A DNA stretch of 64,000 nt from Ferranicluibacter rubi (GTDB lineage Bacteria > Pseudomonadota > Alphaproteobacteria > Rhizobiales > Rhizobiaceae), in NCBI RefSeq assembly GCF_011603255.1, contig NZ_JAANCM010000007.1:202242-266241 (forward strand), written 5' to 3'. The translations under genes were made by a program, and so were the position numbers. This document shows positions 50,481 to 59,637 of the stretch, piece by piece. Every line of letters begins with the position of its first letter. Position 1 is the first letter of the stretch. The notes under the pieces are model-generated. The model had not been told where the DNA came from, searched no databases, and saw only the letters and a list, made by a program, of their open reading frames with translations.

Positions 50481-52462
50481 CGGCGGCCTCGCCGGGCCGT
50501 CAAGCCATAGAACAGAGCACCGACGACGCTGGCGACCAGCCCTGCGGGGACTTCCCAGGGAAACGCGATGATGCGGCCGATCCAGTCGGATGCGGTCATC
50601 AACGCAGCGCCGGCGAGCATAGACCCGGCGGCCTGTGCCAGCGGGCGCCGAACACCCATCAACCTGACAAGGTGTGGAACGACCAAGCCGACAAAGGTAA
50701 CCGGACCGATGATAACGGTGGCAGTGCCCGTTAGAACAGCGACGAGGACGATCAAGACGAAACGGGCGCGTTTGATCTCGATGCCAACAGACGTCGCAAC
50801 GGCTTCTCCGAGTGGCAGCATGCTGAGCCAGCGCCGTGTCAGGGGCAGGACGGCCAGGACCGCCAGGAGCACAGCCAAGGATGTCAGGGCCTCCCGCGAA
50901 CTCACGGCATAGGTCGACCCGGATAACCAACCGATCAGGCGTGTCACTCTGACATCCCCGAAGTAGATGGCGGCAGACAGAAGCGAGCCACTGAGCGCGG
51001 TGATGGCTAACCCGGTCAGCAGCAGCTTTTCAGGTGCATAGTTCGATCTGCGCGCAAGCCGCAAAGCCAGGACAAGGAACAGCAAGGCGCCGGTAGCGGC
51101 GATCACCATGGTCTGCGTCCGGCCGAGCGGCGGCAGCAGGGCGATCACCGGCAGCATGACGAGCGTTGCGCCCGAGGACACGCCGATCAGTTCCGGGCTC
51201 GCCAGCGGATTGCCGGTCATGCGTTGCATGAGATACCCCGAGAGCGCGATCATCCCGCCTGCGCTGAGCGCTCCCGCGGCACGCGGCCAGCGCCACGGAA
51301 GCAGTTCGAAAAACGTGTTGGCCGTGGTCCATGTGAACCCGTCCGGTGTGCGTCCCACCGTCAGGCTCAGAATAACGGTTATCATCAGCACCACGAACAC
51401 GCCGAACAACATGCCCGGCGTGGCACGAATACGAGCCGGCACATTCACATTGAGCACCCGCCCCTTCTTCGCTCCCGTACGGCCGGAATGCAGCAGGATC
51501 AACAAGACGGGCGCAGCAAAAAGCGCCGTGATCGTGCCTGCCGGAATGGCCATCAGTCCTTCTGCCAGTTGAACCGATTGATCCGTCAGCAAAAGCAATG
51601 CAGCGGAGAGAAACCCGGAGAGGGCCATGCGGTGCGTAAAGCGGCGTGCACCACAAAGTCTGGCGAGCGCCGCGCCGGCCAGCCCAACGAACGCGAGCAG
51701 GCCGATCTGCGCGGTCACCACCGCAGCGGCAACGGCGGCAAGACCGACCGCTGCCAGTCTCGCTGCAGTCGGCGAGAGACCGAGGCTCGCAACAGCAGCG
51801 TCATCGAGATCCAGCAGCGTCAATGGTTTCTTGAGGAGCAGGATGATGCCCGTGAGCGCAACGAGGCAGACGGTCAAGGTTTGGGCGACCTGCCAATTGT
51901 CCTGCACCAGCGATCCGGATTGCCAGAGCAGCAGGTCCGCAAGCTCGTCGTAGTGGCTGAGGATCAACATCGAGGTGACGGCGTCGCAGAGCATGGCGAA
52001 GACGAGGCCGTGGAGGATGAGGAAAAGCGGCGAAAGCCCCCATCGCATCGATAGGCCGAGCACGATGACGAGGGCGAGCAGCGATCCTCCAAGGACCGGC
52101 ACGGCAACGCTGCCTGTAAAACCGGGAAGGAAGATCAGGGTGCAGGCGACCGCGAGGCGACTGGAGGAAAGGAGACCAATCGTACCAGGCTCCGCGAGCG
52201 GATTTCCCAGACCCTGCTGCATAAGCGTGGTCGACAGTCCGAGCAGTGCACCGGCTACGAGCGCGACGACGAAGCGAGGCAACGTTCCATAGAGCAGCTG
52301 CACGGTTTTGAGTTCAGTGGCGGGCGCCTCGAAAAGACGCGAGGCACCGGCCTGTCCCGTCACGCTGATGTAGACAACGAACAAGAGAAGCCCCAGCCCG
52401 AACAGAATGCAAGGCAGAAGCATCGAGCGGCTTCCGGTGGGTCCAGAAATCGTTTCAGCCAT
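50477..52462 (-). CDS. fhuB: Ferric hydroxamate ABC transporter permease FhuB (two fused halves)
   Basis: The 661-residue protein consists of two FecCD-type permease halves. Each has about ten membrane helices and repeated marks such as Pro-Arg-Phe-Val-Val-Ala-Leu-Val-Ala-Gly-Ala and Gly-Asn-Pro-Leu-Ala (residues near 60-90 and 390-420). The fused build is typical of FhuB. The ATG at 52462 overlaps the end of fhuD by eight bases. Confidence 0.9.
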   Translation of the reverse strand: MAETISGPTGSRSMLLPCILFGLGLLLFVVYISVTGQAGASRLFEAPATELKTVQLLYGTLPRFVVALVAGALLGLSTTLMQQGLGNPLAEPGTIGLLSSSRLAVACTLIFLPGFTGSVAVPVLGGSLLALVIVLGLSMRWGLSPLFLILHGLVFAMLCDAVTSMLILSHYDELADLLLWQSGSLVQDNWQVAQTLTVCLVALTGIILLLKKPLTLLDLDDAAVASLGLSPTAARLAAVGLAAVAAAVVTAQIGLLAFVGLAGAALARLCGARRFTHRMALSGFLSAALLLLTDQSVQLAEGLMAIPAGTITALFAAPVLLILLHSGRTGAKKGRVLNVNVPARIRATPGMLFGVFVVLMITVILSLTVGRTPDGFTWTTANTFFELLPWRWPRAAGALSAGGMIALSGYLMQRMTGNPLASPELIGVSSGATLVMLPVIALLPPLGRTQTMVIAATGALLFLVLALRLARRSNYAPEKLLLTGLAITALSGSLLSAAIYFGDVRVTRLIGWLSGSTYAVSSREALTSLAVLLAVLAVLPLTRRWLSMLPLGEAVATSVGIEIKRARFVLIVLVAVLTGTATVIIGPVTFVGLVVPHLVRLMGVRRPLAQAAGSMLAGAALMTASDWIGRIIAFPWEVPAGLVASVVGALFYGLTARRGRR

Positions 52463-53348
52463 CGGCAAGCGCTGCCAATTGTACGCCGAGTTGATCTGCG
52501 AAGCGTTCGGCCGAGCGCAGGCCACCGCTTGGATAGATGACGGGCATCCGGATCACGTGGCCTTTCTGGACTGCGGGCAGGGCAAGCCAGAGCGCACTTG
52601 ACTCAAGGCGCTTGAGCGCCACGTCGGTTTCCTCGCCGCGATCGAAATGGACGATCACCGCATCGGGTTCGTCTGCAAGGCGAGACAGGGGCGCATTGGT
52701 TACACCGGCCGCATTCACGCGGCCGGAGAATGCGTTGCGCAGTCCGGTCCGACCCGCGACGTCACCCAACATGCCGTTTCCGCCGAACAGCGCGATGTTG
52801 CGCCCGTCGCGGCTGAAGCGGCAGATATAAATTGCCCGTGAAAATGTCCGCAGCCGCGACCGCGCGGTCCGTATCGCTTCATGTGTTGCGGCAATCGCCT
52901 CGACGGCCCGAGCTCCCCGACCTGTCAGCTTCCCTAGGTCGGACAGCAGTGTCTCGCAATGTGTCAGGGCCGGCGCTTTGCCGGCAAAGACCTTGATCGG
53001 CATCAGCGGGGCGATCCGCGCCAATGACTGGAGGTTGGGCGCCTGCCAGTCGGCCACCAGTACGCGGCCCGGTGCCAACTGCTGCAGATATTCCAGATTG
53101 GGTTCGTTGAGAGGGCCGAGATCCATGACGCCTTGTGGAAGGATCGGGCTTGATACCAGACGGCGGTAAAGCGGGATGTTCGCCACCGCGATCGGTATTT
53201 CTCCTAGTGTGAGCAGGAGTTCGGTGATCAGCAGATCCAGGCTGACCATCCGTGCCGTGTTCATTTCCGCGTAAGACGAATGGCGCGACAACATGACGGT
53301 GGGAGCGGCGAGGGCCGCTCCCAGAATGTCACGTCGGGTGATCCGCAT
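52455..53348 (-). CDS. fhuD: Ferric hydroxamate-binding protein FhuD
   Basis: The 297-residue periplasmic binding protein has a twin-arginine-like start (Met-Arg-Ile-Thr-Arg-Arg-Asp-Ile-Leu-Gly) and the helical-backbone binding fold of FhuD, with Ala-Gly-Val-Thr-Asn-Ala-Pro-Leu and a conserved Tyr-Pro-Ser-Gly-Gly-Leu-Arg-Ser-Ala-Glu-Arg-Phe near the end. A GTG four codons upstream (53360), overlapping fhuA, is an alternative start. It hands ferric siderophore to FhuB. Confidence 0.86.
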   Translation of the reverse strand: MRITRRDILGAALAAPTVMLSRHSSYAEMNTARMVSLDLLITELLLTLGEIPIAVANIPLYRRLVSSPILPQGVMDLGPLNEPNLEYLQQLAPGRVLVADWQAPNLQSLARIAPLMPIKVFAGKAPALTHCETLLSDLGKLTGRGARAVEAIAATHEAIRTARSRLRTFSRAIYICRFSRDGRNIALFGGNGMLGDVAGRTGLRNAFSGRVNAAGVTNAPLSRLADEPDAVIVHFDRGEETDVALKRLESSALWLALPAVQKGHVIRMPVIYPSGGLRSAERFADQLGVQLAALADG

Positions 53349-53353
53349 TCGGA

Positions 53354-55798
53354 CTACCACTTGTAGGAAAGGCTTGCCGAAACGCTCATCGGTTCGCCGA
53401 AACGGCAGCCATCGATGGCAGCGCAGCTGACATATTCGCGGTCGAACAGGTTGCGAGCGTTGACCTTCAGGTCGAGCCCATCCAACTTGGGGTCGAACTT
53501 GCCCAGATCGACAGTCGCCAGCGCGTCGAACAGGACGTAGCCGCCATTGTCGATCGCGCTGTCGGTCAGGTTTCTCTTGCCGATAAACCGCATGCCGCCG
53601 CCGACCCGAACGCCTTCCAGCCCGAGATCATCGAGGCCATAATCCGCCCAGAGCGAGAAGCTATGCTTTGGGACAAGGGCGACCTGTTCGCCCACTTCGG
53701 CGGTCTTTGCACTTTGCGTGATCTCCGCATCCGTGAATGTATAGCCCGCAACGAGACCCCAGTTTCCAACTTCGCCACGGGCTTCCAGTTCGAGGCCGCG
53801 CGACTGGACCTCGCCGAGCTGGTATGCGTTGCCCGTCGAGCTATAGGAAACCACGTTCTTTTGGTTCAGGTCATAGATGGCGGCGCTGAACTGGAGATCG
53901 GTACCGACAGGTTGATAACGAACGCCCGCCTCGTATTGCAGGCCTTCGTTTGGCTTGAGCGCGCTACCCGTGAGATAATCCGAGCCGACCTGCGGCAAGA
54001 AGGACTGGCTGACGTTGACGTAGGGGGCGACGCCGTTGTCGAACAGATAGACGAGCCCGGCACGACCGGTGAAAGCATTGTCCCGCTGATCCGTGACGAC
54101 ACCGGTCTGATAGCTTTTCGTGGTGCTGTCGGCCCAGTCGTGGCGTCCGCCGAGAAGCAGAACCCAGTGATCATCGAACTTGATCTGATCCTGCAGATAG
54201 ATGCCGTACTGGTCACCGAGACTGTCGGATCCGCGATCAACGGCATGATTCACATTGGGGCTGCCGGTGCTGACACCGGTGTTGAGGTCGAGCGTGCTGT
54301 AGCTTGCGCCGCGATAGCGGTGGCTGTCATAGGAGCGGCGGTAAAAGTCGAGGCCGCCCAGAACCGTATGTTCGGCACCCAGCGCATCGAATGTGTATTC
54401 GAGCGAATTGTCGGATGTGATGCCATAGGACGTTTCCGCACGTTCGGAGGCCAGCCGTGTCATGATCCCCGATGCACTGATGGGCGTCACGTTCGGCATC
54501 ATGTAGTTCCACTGAATATCGGCGTGGAAATACCGGGTAGAACTCCGCAGCTTTACTTCGTTGTCGAACGTGTGCTCGAAAATGCCGCCAATCGTGTAGG
54601 TGTCGGACTGGTAGGTGTCGAAATCGTCGATACCGGTAAAGGTGTTGCGGGAGATCTTGCCAGACGTGATGTCCGTCAGGAGGTATGGCGGCGCGAAGCG
54701 GGTATCCACATGCTGGTAGCTGCCAAGCAGCGTCAGCGCTGTTTCGTCGTCCGGTTTCCACGTCAGGGCAGGAGCGATGTATTTCTTGTCATCGGGCGTA
54801 TTGTCGACCCAATTGTCTGCATCCCGGGCAAGGCCGGTCAGCCGGTAGGTCAGGACGCCCTCCTCATCGATTGGCCCGCCAAAATCGGCAGAAATCTGTT
54901 TCCTGTTGTCGGTTCCGTATTCGAGATTGACCTCGTGCAGGGGCTCGGCGGTCGGACGCTTGGAGATGGCGTTGACGACTCCGCCGGGTGCAACCTGTCC
55001 GTAGAGGACGGAGGACGCGCCCCGCAGCACCTCCACACGCTCAAGCCCGTAAGGCTCCTGACCACCATCATAGACGTTCGACTGGAACTTCATGCCATCA
55101 CGCAAGGTACCGGTATTGCCGCTTGCTGTATTAAAGCCACGGATCATGAAGTCATCGACCATGCGGCTGAACCCGCCGGATTGGGTCGTGACGCCTGGCG
55201 TGTAGCTCAAGGTGTCGGAGAGGGATGTCGCGCGCTGGTTGGCGATCTGGTCCGCCGTCACCACGCTGATCGACTGCGGTGTTTCGATGATGGGGGTATC
55301 GCTCTTCGTGCCGGATGATGAGCTTTCGGCACGGTAACCCTCTACCGGCTCGTAGGCGCCACCCCTGCCAACAACGTGGATCGTCTCAAGCACCGTCGCT
55401 TCGGAGTTCTTGACGGAGCCCGTTACAGGCTCTGCACCCAGAATGGTGACCGCACCGCTGGCTGTAAAACTATAGTGCAGGCCGGAGCCTGAAAGCAGCG
55501 CCGACAGCGCATCTTCCGGCGTCAGCGGTCCCTTGACGGCCGGGGCCGAGACGCTGGAGGCGATCGCGGTGCTGTAGGCGACCTGAACGCCGGATTGCTG
55601 CGAAAACTGGCGCAGGGCACGCGACAGCGATGATGCCTGGATGTCAAACGCCCGGGTCTGGTTGGTTTGCGCCTGTGCCGGACTGCCCATCCCGGCGTTC
55701 GCCAACCCGGCAAAGCCAATCGTCACGCCTGCCATCAGCGCGGGCAACAGCCTCATTTGTCCTGCCTGCCGCGGCCTGCCATTTCCAGTGTTCCTCAT
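53354..55798 (-). CDS. fhuA: TonB-dependent ferric siderophore receptor with signalling N-terminal domain
   Basis: The 814-residue outer-membrane protein has a signal peptide (about 1-44), a STN signalling domain at about 50-115 (Phe-Asp-Ile-Gln-Ala-Ser-Ser-Leu), a TonB-box-like Glu-Thr-Ile-His-Val-Val, a plug domain (Gly-Leu-Glu-Arg-Val-Glu-Val-Leu-Arg-Gly-Ala) and a barrel ending in Tyr-Lys-Trp. The STN domain fits control through the upstream fecI and fecR. AGGGG precedes the ATG at 55798. FhuA is a best guess from the operon; a ferrioxamine or other hydroxamate receptor is equally possible. Confidence 0.85.
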   Translation of the reverse strand: MRNTGNGRPRQAGQMRLLPALMAGVTIGFAGLANAGMGSPAQAQTNQTRAFDIQASSLSRALRQFSQQSGVQVAYSTAIASSVSAPAVKGPLTPEDALSALLSGSGLHYSFTASGAVTILGAEPVTGSVKNSEATVLETIHVVGRGGAYEPVEGYRAESSSSGTKSDTPIIETPQSISVVTADQIANQRATSLSDTLSYTPGVTTQSGGFSRMVDDFMIRGFNTASGNTGTLRDGMKFQSNVYDGGQEPYGLERVEVLRGASSVLYGQVAPGGVVNAISKRPTAEPLHEVNLEYGTDNRKQISADFGGPIDEEGVLTYRLTGLARDADNWVDNTPDDKKYIAPALTWKPDDETALTLLGSYQHVDTRFAPPYLLTDITSGKISRNTFTGIDDFDTYQSDTYTIGGIFEHTFDNEVKLRSSTRYFHADIQWNYMMPNVTPISASGIMTRLASERAETSYGITSDNSLEYTFDALGAEHTVLGGLDFYRRSYDSHRYRGASYSTLDLNTGVSTGSPNVNHAVDRGSDSLGDQYGIYLQDQIKFDDHWVLLLGGRHDWADSTTKSYQTGVVTDQRDNAFTGRAGLVYLFDNGVAPYVNVSQSFLPQVGSDYLTGSALKPNEGLQYEAGVRYQPVGTDLQFSAAIYDLNQKNVVSYSSTGNAYQLGEVQSRGLELEARGEVGNWGLVAGYTFTDAEITQSAKTAEVGEQVALVPKHSFSLWADYGLDDLGLEGVRVGGGMRFIGKRNLTDSAIDNGGYVLFDALATVDLGKFDPKLDGLDLKVNARNLFDREYVSCAAIDGCRFGEPMSVSASLSYKW

Positions 55799-55913
55799 TC
55801 GATCACCCCTATGCACACGTCATCTCGCAAACACCGGCATTCTACCGTGTTCGAAATCTTGACGTATGAGAGAAGGATTTACCTAAACAGGTTTCGAAGA
55901 AAGTCTGTCGATT

Positions 55914-56897
55914 TTACGCGAGAACGATTGCAATGCCGGGAATGCGGCGGACGGACAGGGCTTGGGTCTTTGCAATCGACTGCAGTGCCGCCAGAGGTTT
56001 CGTCGTGGAGAATATGCCGCTGACGCGCGCGTCGCGATCGACGCCCGGCCGTAGAATCACTGCTTCCGGGACGTAGCGTCCGATCTCGGCGATAGCCGCC
56101 GCAAATGGCTTGCCTTCCAAGATGATCCTTCCATGTCGCCATGCGAGCAGCATTTCGAGATCCGCGACCGTCGGCTGATCCGGCATTTCGCCAAATCGAT
56201 ATGTTGTTTGCTCGGCGGGCGAGATTTTGACGGACGGACGTCCCGAGACATCGATCTCATCCGCCGCGACCGGGCTGTAGACGGAGGCATCTCCATCCAC
56301 GACGGCGACGGCAGTCAGGTCCTCACGGGCGCTGACGAGAAGGCGCCCGTGCTGAATGTCGGTGTTGCCGCCGCCCGAGGCGACCCTGAAGGCACTGCCA
56401 TCCACGGCCGGGGGAACAACGAACTCAGCGTCGCCCTGCAAAAGATGGACAAGCCTCATACCGGGCCTGAAATCGATCGTGATTGCCCCGCCCGTATTGA
56501 GTGCTGCGACTGTGCCATCCGCAAACGCGAGTTCGCGCTGGTTACCAGCCGGTACGACCACGTCCGCATTCCACCACAGGCTGAGGCGCGGGGCGGCGAC
56601 CACACTGGCCAGCGCGCCCACAGCAAGACTTCCGCCGCCGACAAAGGCGCGCCGCGTGAGAGGCGGTCTTTTCGGACTGGCTATGTGGCTGAGTTGTTCG
56701 TCCAGCCGATCGAGTCCCATCCAGAACAGTCGCTCCTTTTCGAAGGCGGCGCGATGTTCCGGGCGACAGTCTCGCCAGTGCTTGAACTGCTGGAGTTCGG
56801 CGGCACTCAGCGAACCCGACGTCAGCCGCGCGAGCCAGTCTCGCGCATCGGTCGCGGCGCGATGACGGCCGGCCATGTTCTTGTCGGTGTCGCTCAT
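55914..56897 (-). CDS. fecR: FecR-family anti-sigma/signal transducer
   Basis: The 327-residue protein has a cytoplasmic N-terminal DUF4880 part (Ala-Arg-Asp-Trp-Leu-Ala-Arg-Leu-Thr-Ser-Gly near residue 18) and one membrane segment around residue 85-105. A periplasmic FecR domain follows (Gly-Asn-Gln-Arg-Glu-Leu-Ala-Phe-Ala-Asp-Gly-Thr) and a C-terminal STN-like region. It would relay siderophore binding from the receptor to FecI. It lies between fecI and the receptor gene. Confidence 0.88.
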   Translation of the reverse strand: MSDTDKNMAGRHRAATDARDWLARLTSGSLSAAELQQFKHWRDCRPEHRAAFEKERLFWMGLDRLDEQLSHIASPKRPPLTRRAFVGGGSLAVGALASVVAAPRLSLWWNADVVVPAGNQRELAFADGTVAALNTGGAITIDFRPGMRLVHLLQGDAEFVVPPAVDGSAFRVASGGGNTDIQHGRLLVSAREDLTAVAVVDGDASVYSPVAADEIDVSGRPSVKISPAEQTTYRFGEMPDQPTVADLEMLLAWRHGRIILEGKPFAAAIAEIGRYVPEAVILRPGVDRDARVSGIFSTTKPLAALQSIAKTQALSVRRIPGIAIVLA

Positions 56898-56983
56898 GTC
56901 GTATACCGAACGATCTTCCTAGATGTGTCTGAGGAGCCAAGGTCTTACCACAGAAGCGGCAAAGGTCGATCCGCCGGCGTCGA

Positions 56984-57496
56984 TCATGCTTCGATATCCC
57001 CGCGCAGGACTGCAAGGTTCTCGAGAACCCGCCTGATATGATAGTATACGGCTTCTTCGCTGATGCCTTCGCGTTCTGCTATCCGTTTATGGGTGAGACC
57101 ATCCAAACGGCTTAACAGGAATATCCGACGTGAGCGTTCCGGCATTGCGTCAAGCGTCGCGGCAACAGCAGCGAGTGTCTGGCGCGCCATTACGGCGCGT
57201 TCCGGCGAGCGCTCCTCGGCCTCACCTCTCAGGATGCCCTGCACCTCCGCGTTGATATCACGACGGCGTTTGTCGCCTCGGAGGTGATCGACCGTGGTGT
57301 TGGAAACCGTCCTGTGGATGTAGCCGGCAAGGTTCTCGATGGTCTGCTGCGGGACGGCCGTCTGGAGCTTGATCCATGCATCCTGAAGGAGATCCTCCGC
57401 AAGACTGTGATCGGCCCGACGCCGACGGGCGGTGGCCAGCAACTGAGGCTTCAGGTGAACGAAAGAGTTCAACAATCTGGCGATGTTCATCGTCAT
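56984..57496 (-). CDS. fecI: ECF sigma factor, FecI-like
   Basis: The 170-residue protein has sigma region 2 (Ala-Glu-Asp-Leu-Leu-Gln-Asp-Ala-Trp-Ile-Lys-Leu near residue 33) and region 4 (Leu-Thr-His-Lys-Arg-Ile-Ala-Glu-Arg-Glu-Gly-Ile-Ser near 136). It should drive transcription of the receptor operon after a signal through FecR. An ATG two codons inside is an alternative start. It is divergent from fhuC with about 230 bases between; I found no confident iron-regulator box there. Confidence 0.88.
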   Translation of the reverse strand: MTMNIARLLNSFVHLKPQLLATARRRRADHSLAEDLLQDAWIKLQTAVPQQTIENLAGYIHRTVSNTTVDHLRGDKRRRDINAEVQGILRGEAEERSPERAVMARQTLAAVAATLDAMPERSRRIFLLSRLDGLTHKRIAEREGISEEAVYYHIRRVLENLAVLRGDIEA

Positions 57497-57729
57497 CGGT
57501 TAAGTCGCCGGTCATTTTAGCTGCCAGCAGGAGACACTGGCTGATAACGGTGATTGCTAAAGCATACGGATTGCGTGTTCCAGAGACGGCGCGACATTAA
57601 CTTGAGTACGACCGTCTTCTTTTTCGGACGTTGCAATCTTGCATCATCCGGTCACGATCGACTAGGATTGCTGCGCAGACAGGACGTCTATTGCGCTTCC
57701 GGCATCAAATTCCTTTTAGAGGAGGTCAC

Positions 57730-58542
57730 GTGGCTCTGGTTCGGCAATGGCAACAGACGAGCGAAATAGCAAACGCCTTTTCAGTGAATGGGATCAGTCT
57801 CGAGATCAACGGGAACGCGATCCTGTCGGACGTCACTTTGACGTTTCCGGCAGGAGAGGTGGTGGCCCTTGTCGGGCACAATGGATCCGGCAAATCCAGT
57901 CTTCTCAAAATTCTGGCTCGGCAGCAGGCTGCAACACAGGGAAGGGTCAGTTACGGGGATCGGGATCTCGCAGGATACGACAGTCGTGAATTTGCAAGGT
58001 CGGTTGCCTATCTCCCACAGGATCTCGGTACCGGATCGGGAATGACGGTGAGGGAACTCGTCGGTTGTGGACGGTATCCATGGCATGGCGCTCTGGGCCG
58101 GTTCTCCGACGTCGACAGACAGAAGGTCGAGACGTCCATTGCGTCGACGCACATCGAGGATTTTGCTGAACGCATCGTGGATACGCTTTCCGGCGGTGAG
58201 CGGCAGCGTGCATGGATCGCCATGCTGATCGCACAGGATGCTCGGTGTCTACTGCTCGACGAGCCGACAGCAGCGCTTGATATCGCGCACCAGCTCGAGG
58301 TGCTTTCACTCGTTCGAAGGCTGGCACGGGAAAGCGGGCGAAGCGTCGTCATCGTCCTTCACGACATCAACATGGCTGCGCGCTTCTGCGACCGAATCCA
58401 CGCGCTAAAAGGCGGCCGTGTCGTCGCCACCGGAACGCCCGAGGAGATCATGGTACCGCCTACGCTTCACACGATTTACGGGATCAACATGGGCGTTATC
58501 TCCGTCACCCACCAGTCAAACCCACTCGCCTACGCCTTATGA
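57730..58542 (+). CDS. fhuC: Ferric hydroxamate ABC transporter ATPase FhuC
   Basis: The 270-residue ATPase has Walker A Gly-His-Asn-Gly-Ser-Gly-Lys-Ser-Ser near residue 51, signature Leu-Ser-Gly-Gly-Glu-Arg-Gln-Arg near 154, Walker B Cys-Leu-Leu-Leu-Asp-Glu and Val-Leu-His-Asp-Ile-Asn, all typical of iron-siderophore ATPases. The GTG start has an ideal AGGAGG. It lies apart from fhuADBF on the opposite strand but supplies the only ATPase for that system in the window. Confidence 0.9.
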   Translation: MALVRQWQQTSEIANAFSVNGISLEINGNAILSDVTLTFPAGEVVALVGHNGSGKSSLLKILARQQAATQGRVSYGDRDLAGYDSREFARSVAYLPQDLGTGSGMTVRELVGCGRYPWHGALGRFSDVDRQKVETSIASTHIEDFAERIVDTLSGGERQRAWIAMLIAQDARCLLLDEPTAALDIAHQLEVLSLVRRLARESGRSVVIVLHDINMAARFCDRIHALKGGRVVATGTPEEIMVPPTLHTIYGINMGVISVTHQSNPLAYAL

Positions 58543-58846
58543 GGAGTGCGGCAAAATTGGCGAAGCACTGAGCAAGGAGGAATGTTGGCTTTCACGGTTC
58601 AAACCTTGTTCGCTCCCGCAATGTCGGAATGCCTCTTGGCTGTTCTGCGCAGGCGTCTCCAATACTAGCGCACCATAATACCGGCGATCGTCACACCGAG
58701 GACAGCTTTTTTTCGTCAGAGCTGTGTGGCGCGGTTGCGATGGGCTTATCTGTCTGCCTTGCCAGATATGCAACGCGAGCCAACCCGTTTCCGCCATTAT
58801 CTCTACCATTTGATGGAACCAACCGTTCAAATCCGCTCACGGCGTC
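58543..58846. other. Gap without a supported gene
   Basis: The 304 bases after fhuC contain short open frames on both strands but none with protein-like composition or a ribosome site. A run of seven T at about 58708-58714 follows no clear stem. It leads into a cluster of gene remnants. Confidence 0.4.
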
Positions 58847-59134
58847 TCATTCAGGTCGTGAGCGCACAGAACAGGAACGACATGGCGAAAAGCCGGCGAT
58901 CACGAGGCGCTCCGGCCCGCGTCCGCCGTCGGTCAGGCGCACACCACGATGTCGCCTCTCGAACAGTAAAATACCGAGGTCTTCTTCCAGCGTCTTGATA
59001 CGAGTGCTGACGCTGGACTGGCTGATGCCGAGCCTGTTAGCGGCATGGCGAAAGTTCAGACATTCGGCTATAGCGAGCACTTGCATCAGGGAGGCGAGCG
59101 GAATGCGACCGTCCAAGAGGGATGTCGTATTCAC
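58847..59134 (-). pseudogene. LysR-type regulator, N-terminal fragment
   Basis: About 70 residues match the LysR winged helix: Leu-Asn-Phe-Arg-His-Ala-Ala-Asn-Arg-Leu-Gly-Ile-Ser-Gln-Ser-Ser-Val-Ser, then Leu-Glu-Glu-Asp-Leu-Gly-Ile-Leu-Leu-Phe-Glu-Arg. Similarity stops at Val-Arg-Leu-Thr-Asp-Gly, near 58918, and the rest of the frame is unrelated. The effector domain is missing, so this is a broken gene. A free DNA-binding fragment is conceivable but unlikely. Confidence 0.75.
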
Positions 59135-59200
59135 TGCGTCAACTCTGGTCCGAAGCACCCGCAGCCTAGCTCATGAGGCGCGCCTCGATCTGGAATCGCC

Positions 59201-59621
59201 TTAGTGATCTTCTCGCTGAGCGTGCTTGCGATCGTCGGCCGTCCGAAACTCGCCGAGCCGATCCGTCAGCTTACCGCTCTCCTGCGCAAGGCCCACACCT
59301 GCCGCGCTCATCTCCTCGACCATCGCCGCATTTTGCTGCGTCGCCTGATTCATATGATTTACTGCCGTATTCACTTCCCCGATCCCGAGCGACTGCTCCT
59401 GTGCTGCAGTGGAGATCGTATCCATTTGCAGGTGGATGGATTGAACCAGCCCTGCAATCGCCGTAAGGTCTTCACCCGTATCATTGACCAGTTTAACATC
59501 TTCGCCGACGGCAACTTCGGAATTGCCGATCAAAGTTTTGATCTCCTTGGCCGCTTTGGCAGAGCGCTGCGCGAGTTCCCGAACTTCCTGGGCAACCACT
59601 GCAAAACCCCTGCCGGCCTCA
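59201..59621 (-). pseudogene. Methyl-accepting chemotaxis protein, C-terminal fragment
   Basis: The frame encodes the distal part of a chemoreceptor signalling domain: Glu-Ala-Gly-Arg-Gly-Phe-Ala-Val-Val-Ala-Gln-Glu-Val-Arg-Glu-Leu-Ala, Ile-Lys-Thr-Leu-Ile and Asn-Gln-Ala-Thr-Gln-Gln-Asn-Ala-Ala-Met-Val-Glu-Glu. Homology ends abruptly at about 59621 on the 5' side. The sensor, membrane and hairpin-tip parts are gone, so it cannot function. It abuts the KefB fragment on the other strand. Confidence 0.82.
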
Positions 59622-59637
59622 TGACAACGGCGGCTGC

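Noticed and set aside
57497..57729. RirA-type iron box (TGA-N9-TCA) between fecI and fhuC
   Set aside because: The closest candidate ends in TCT instead of TCA, so I do not claim it.
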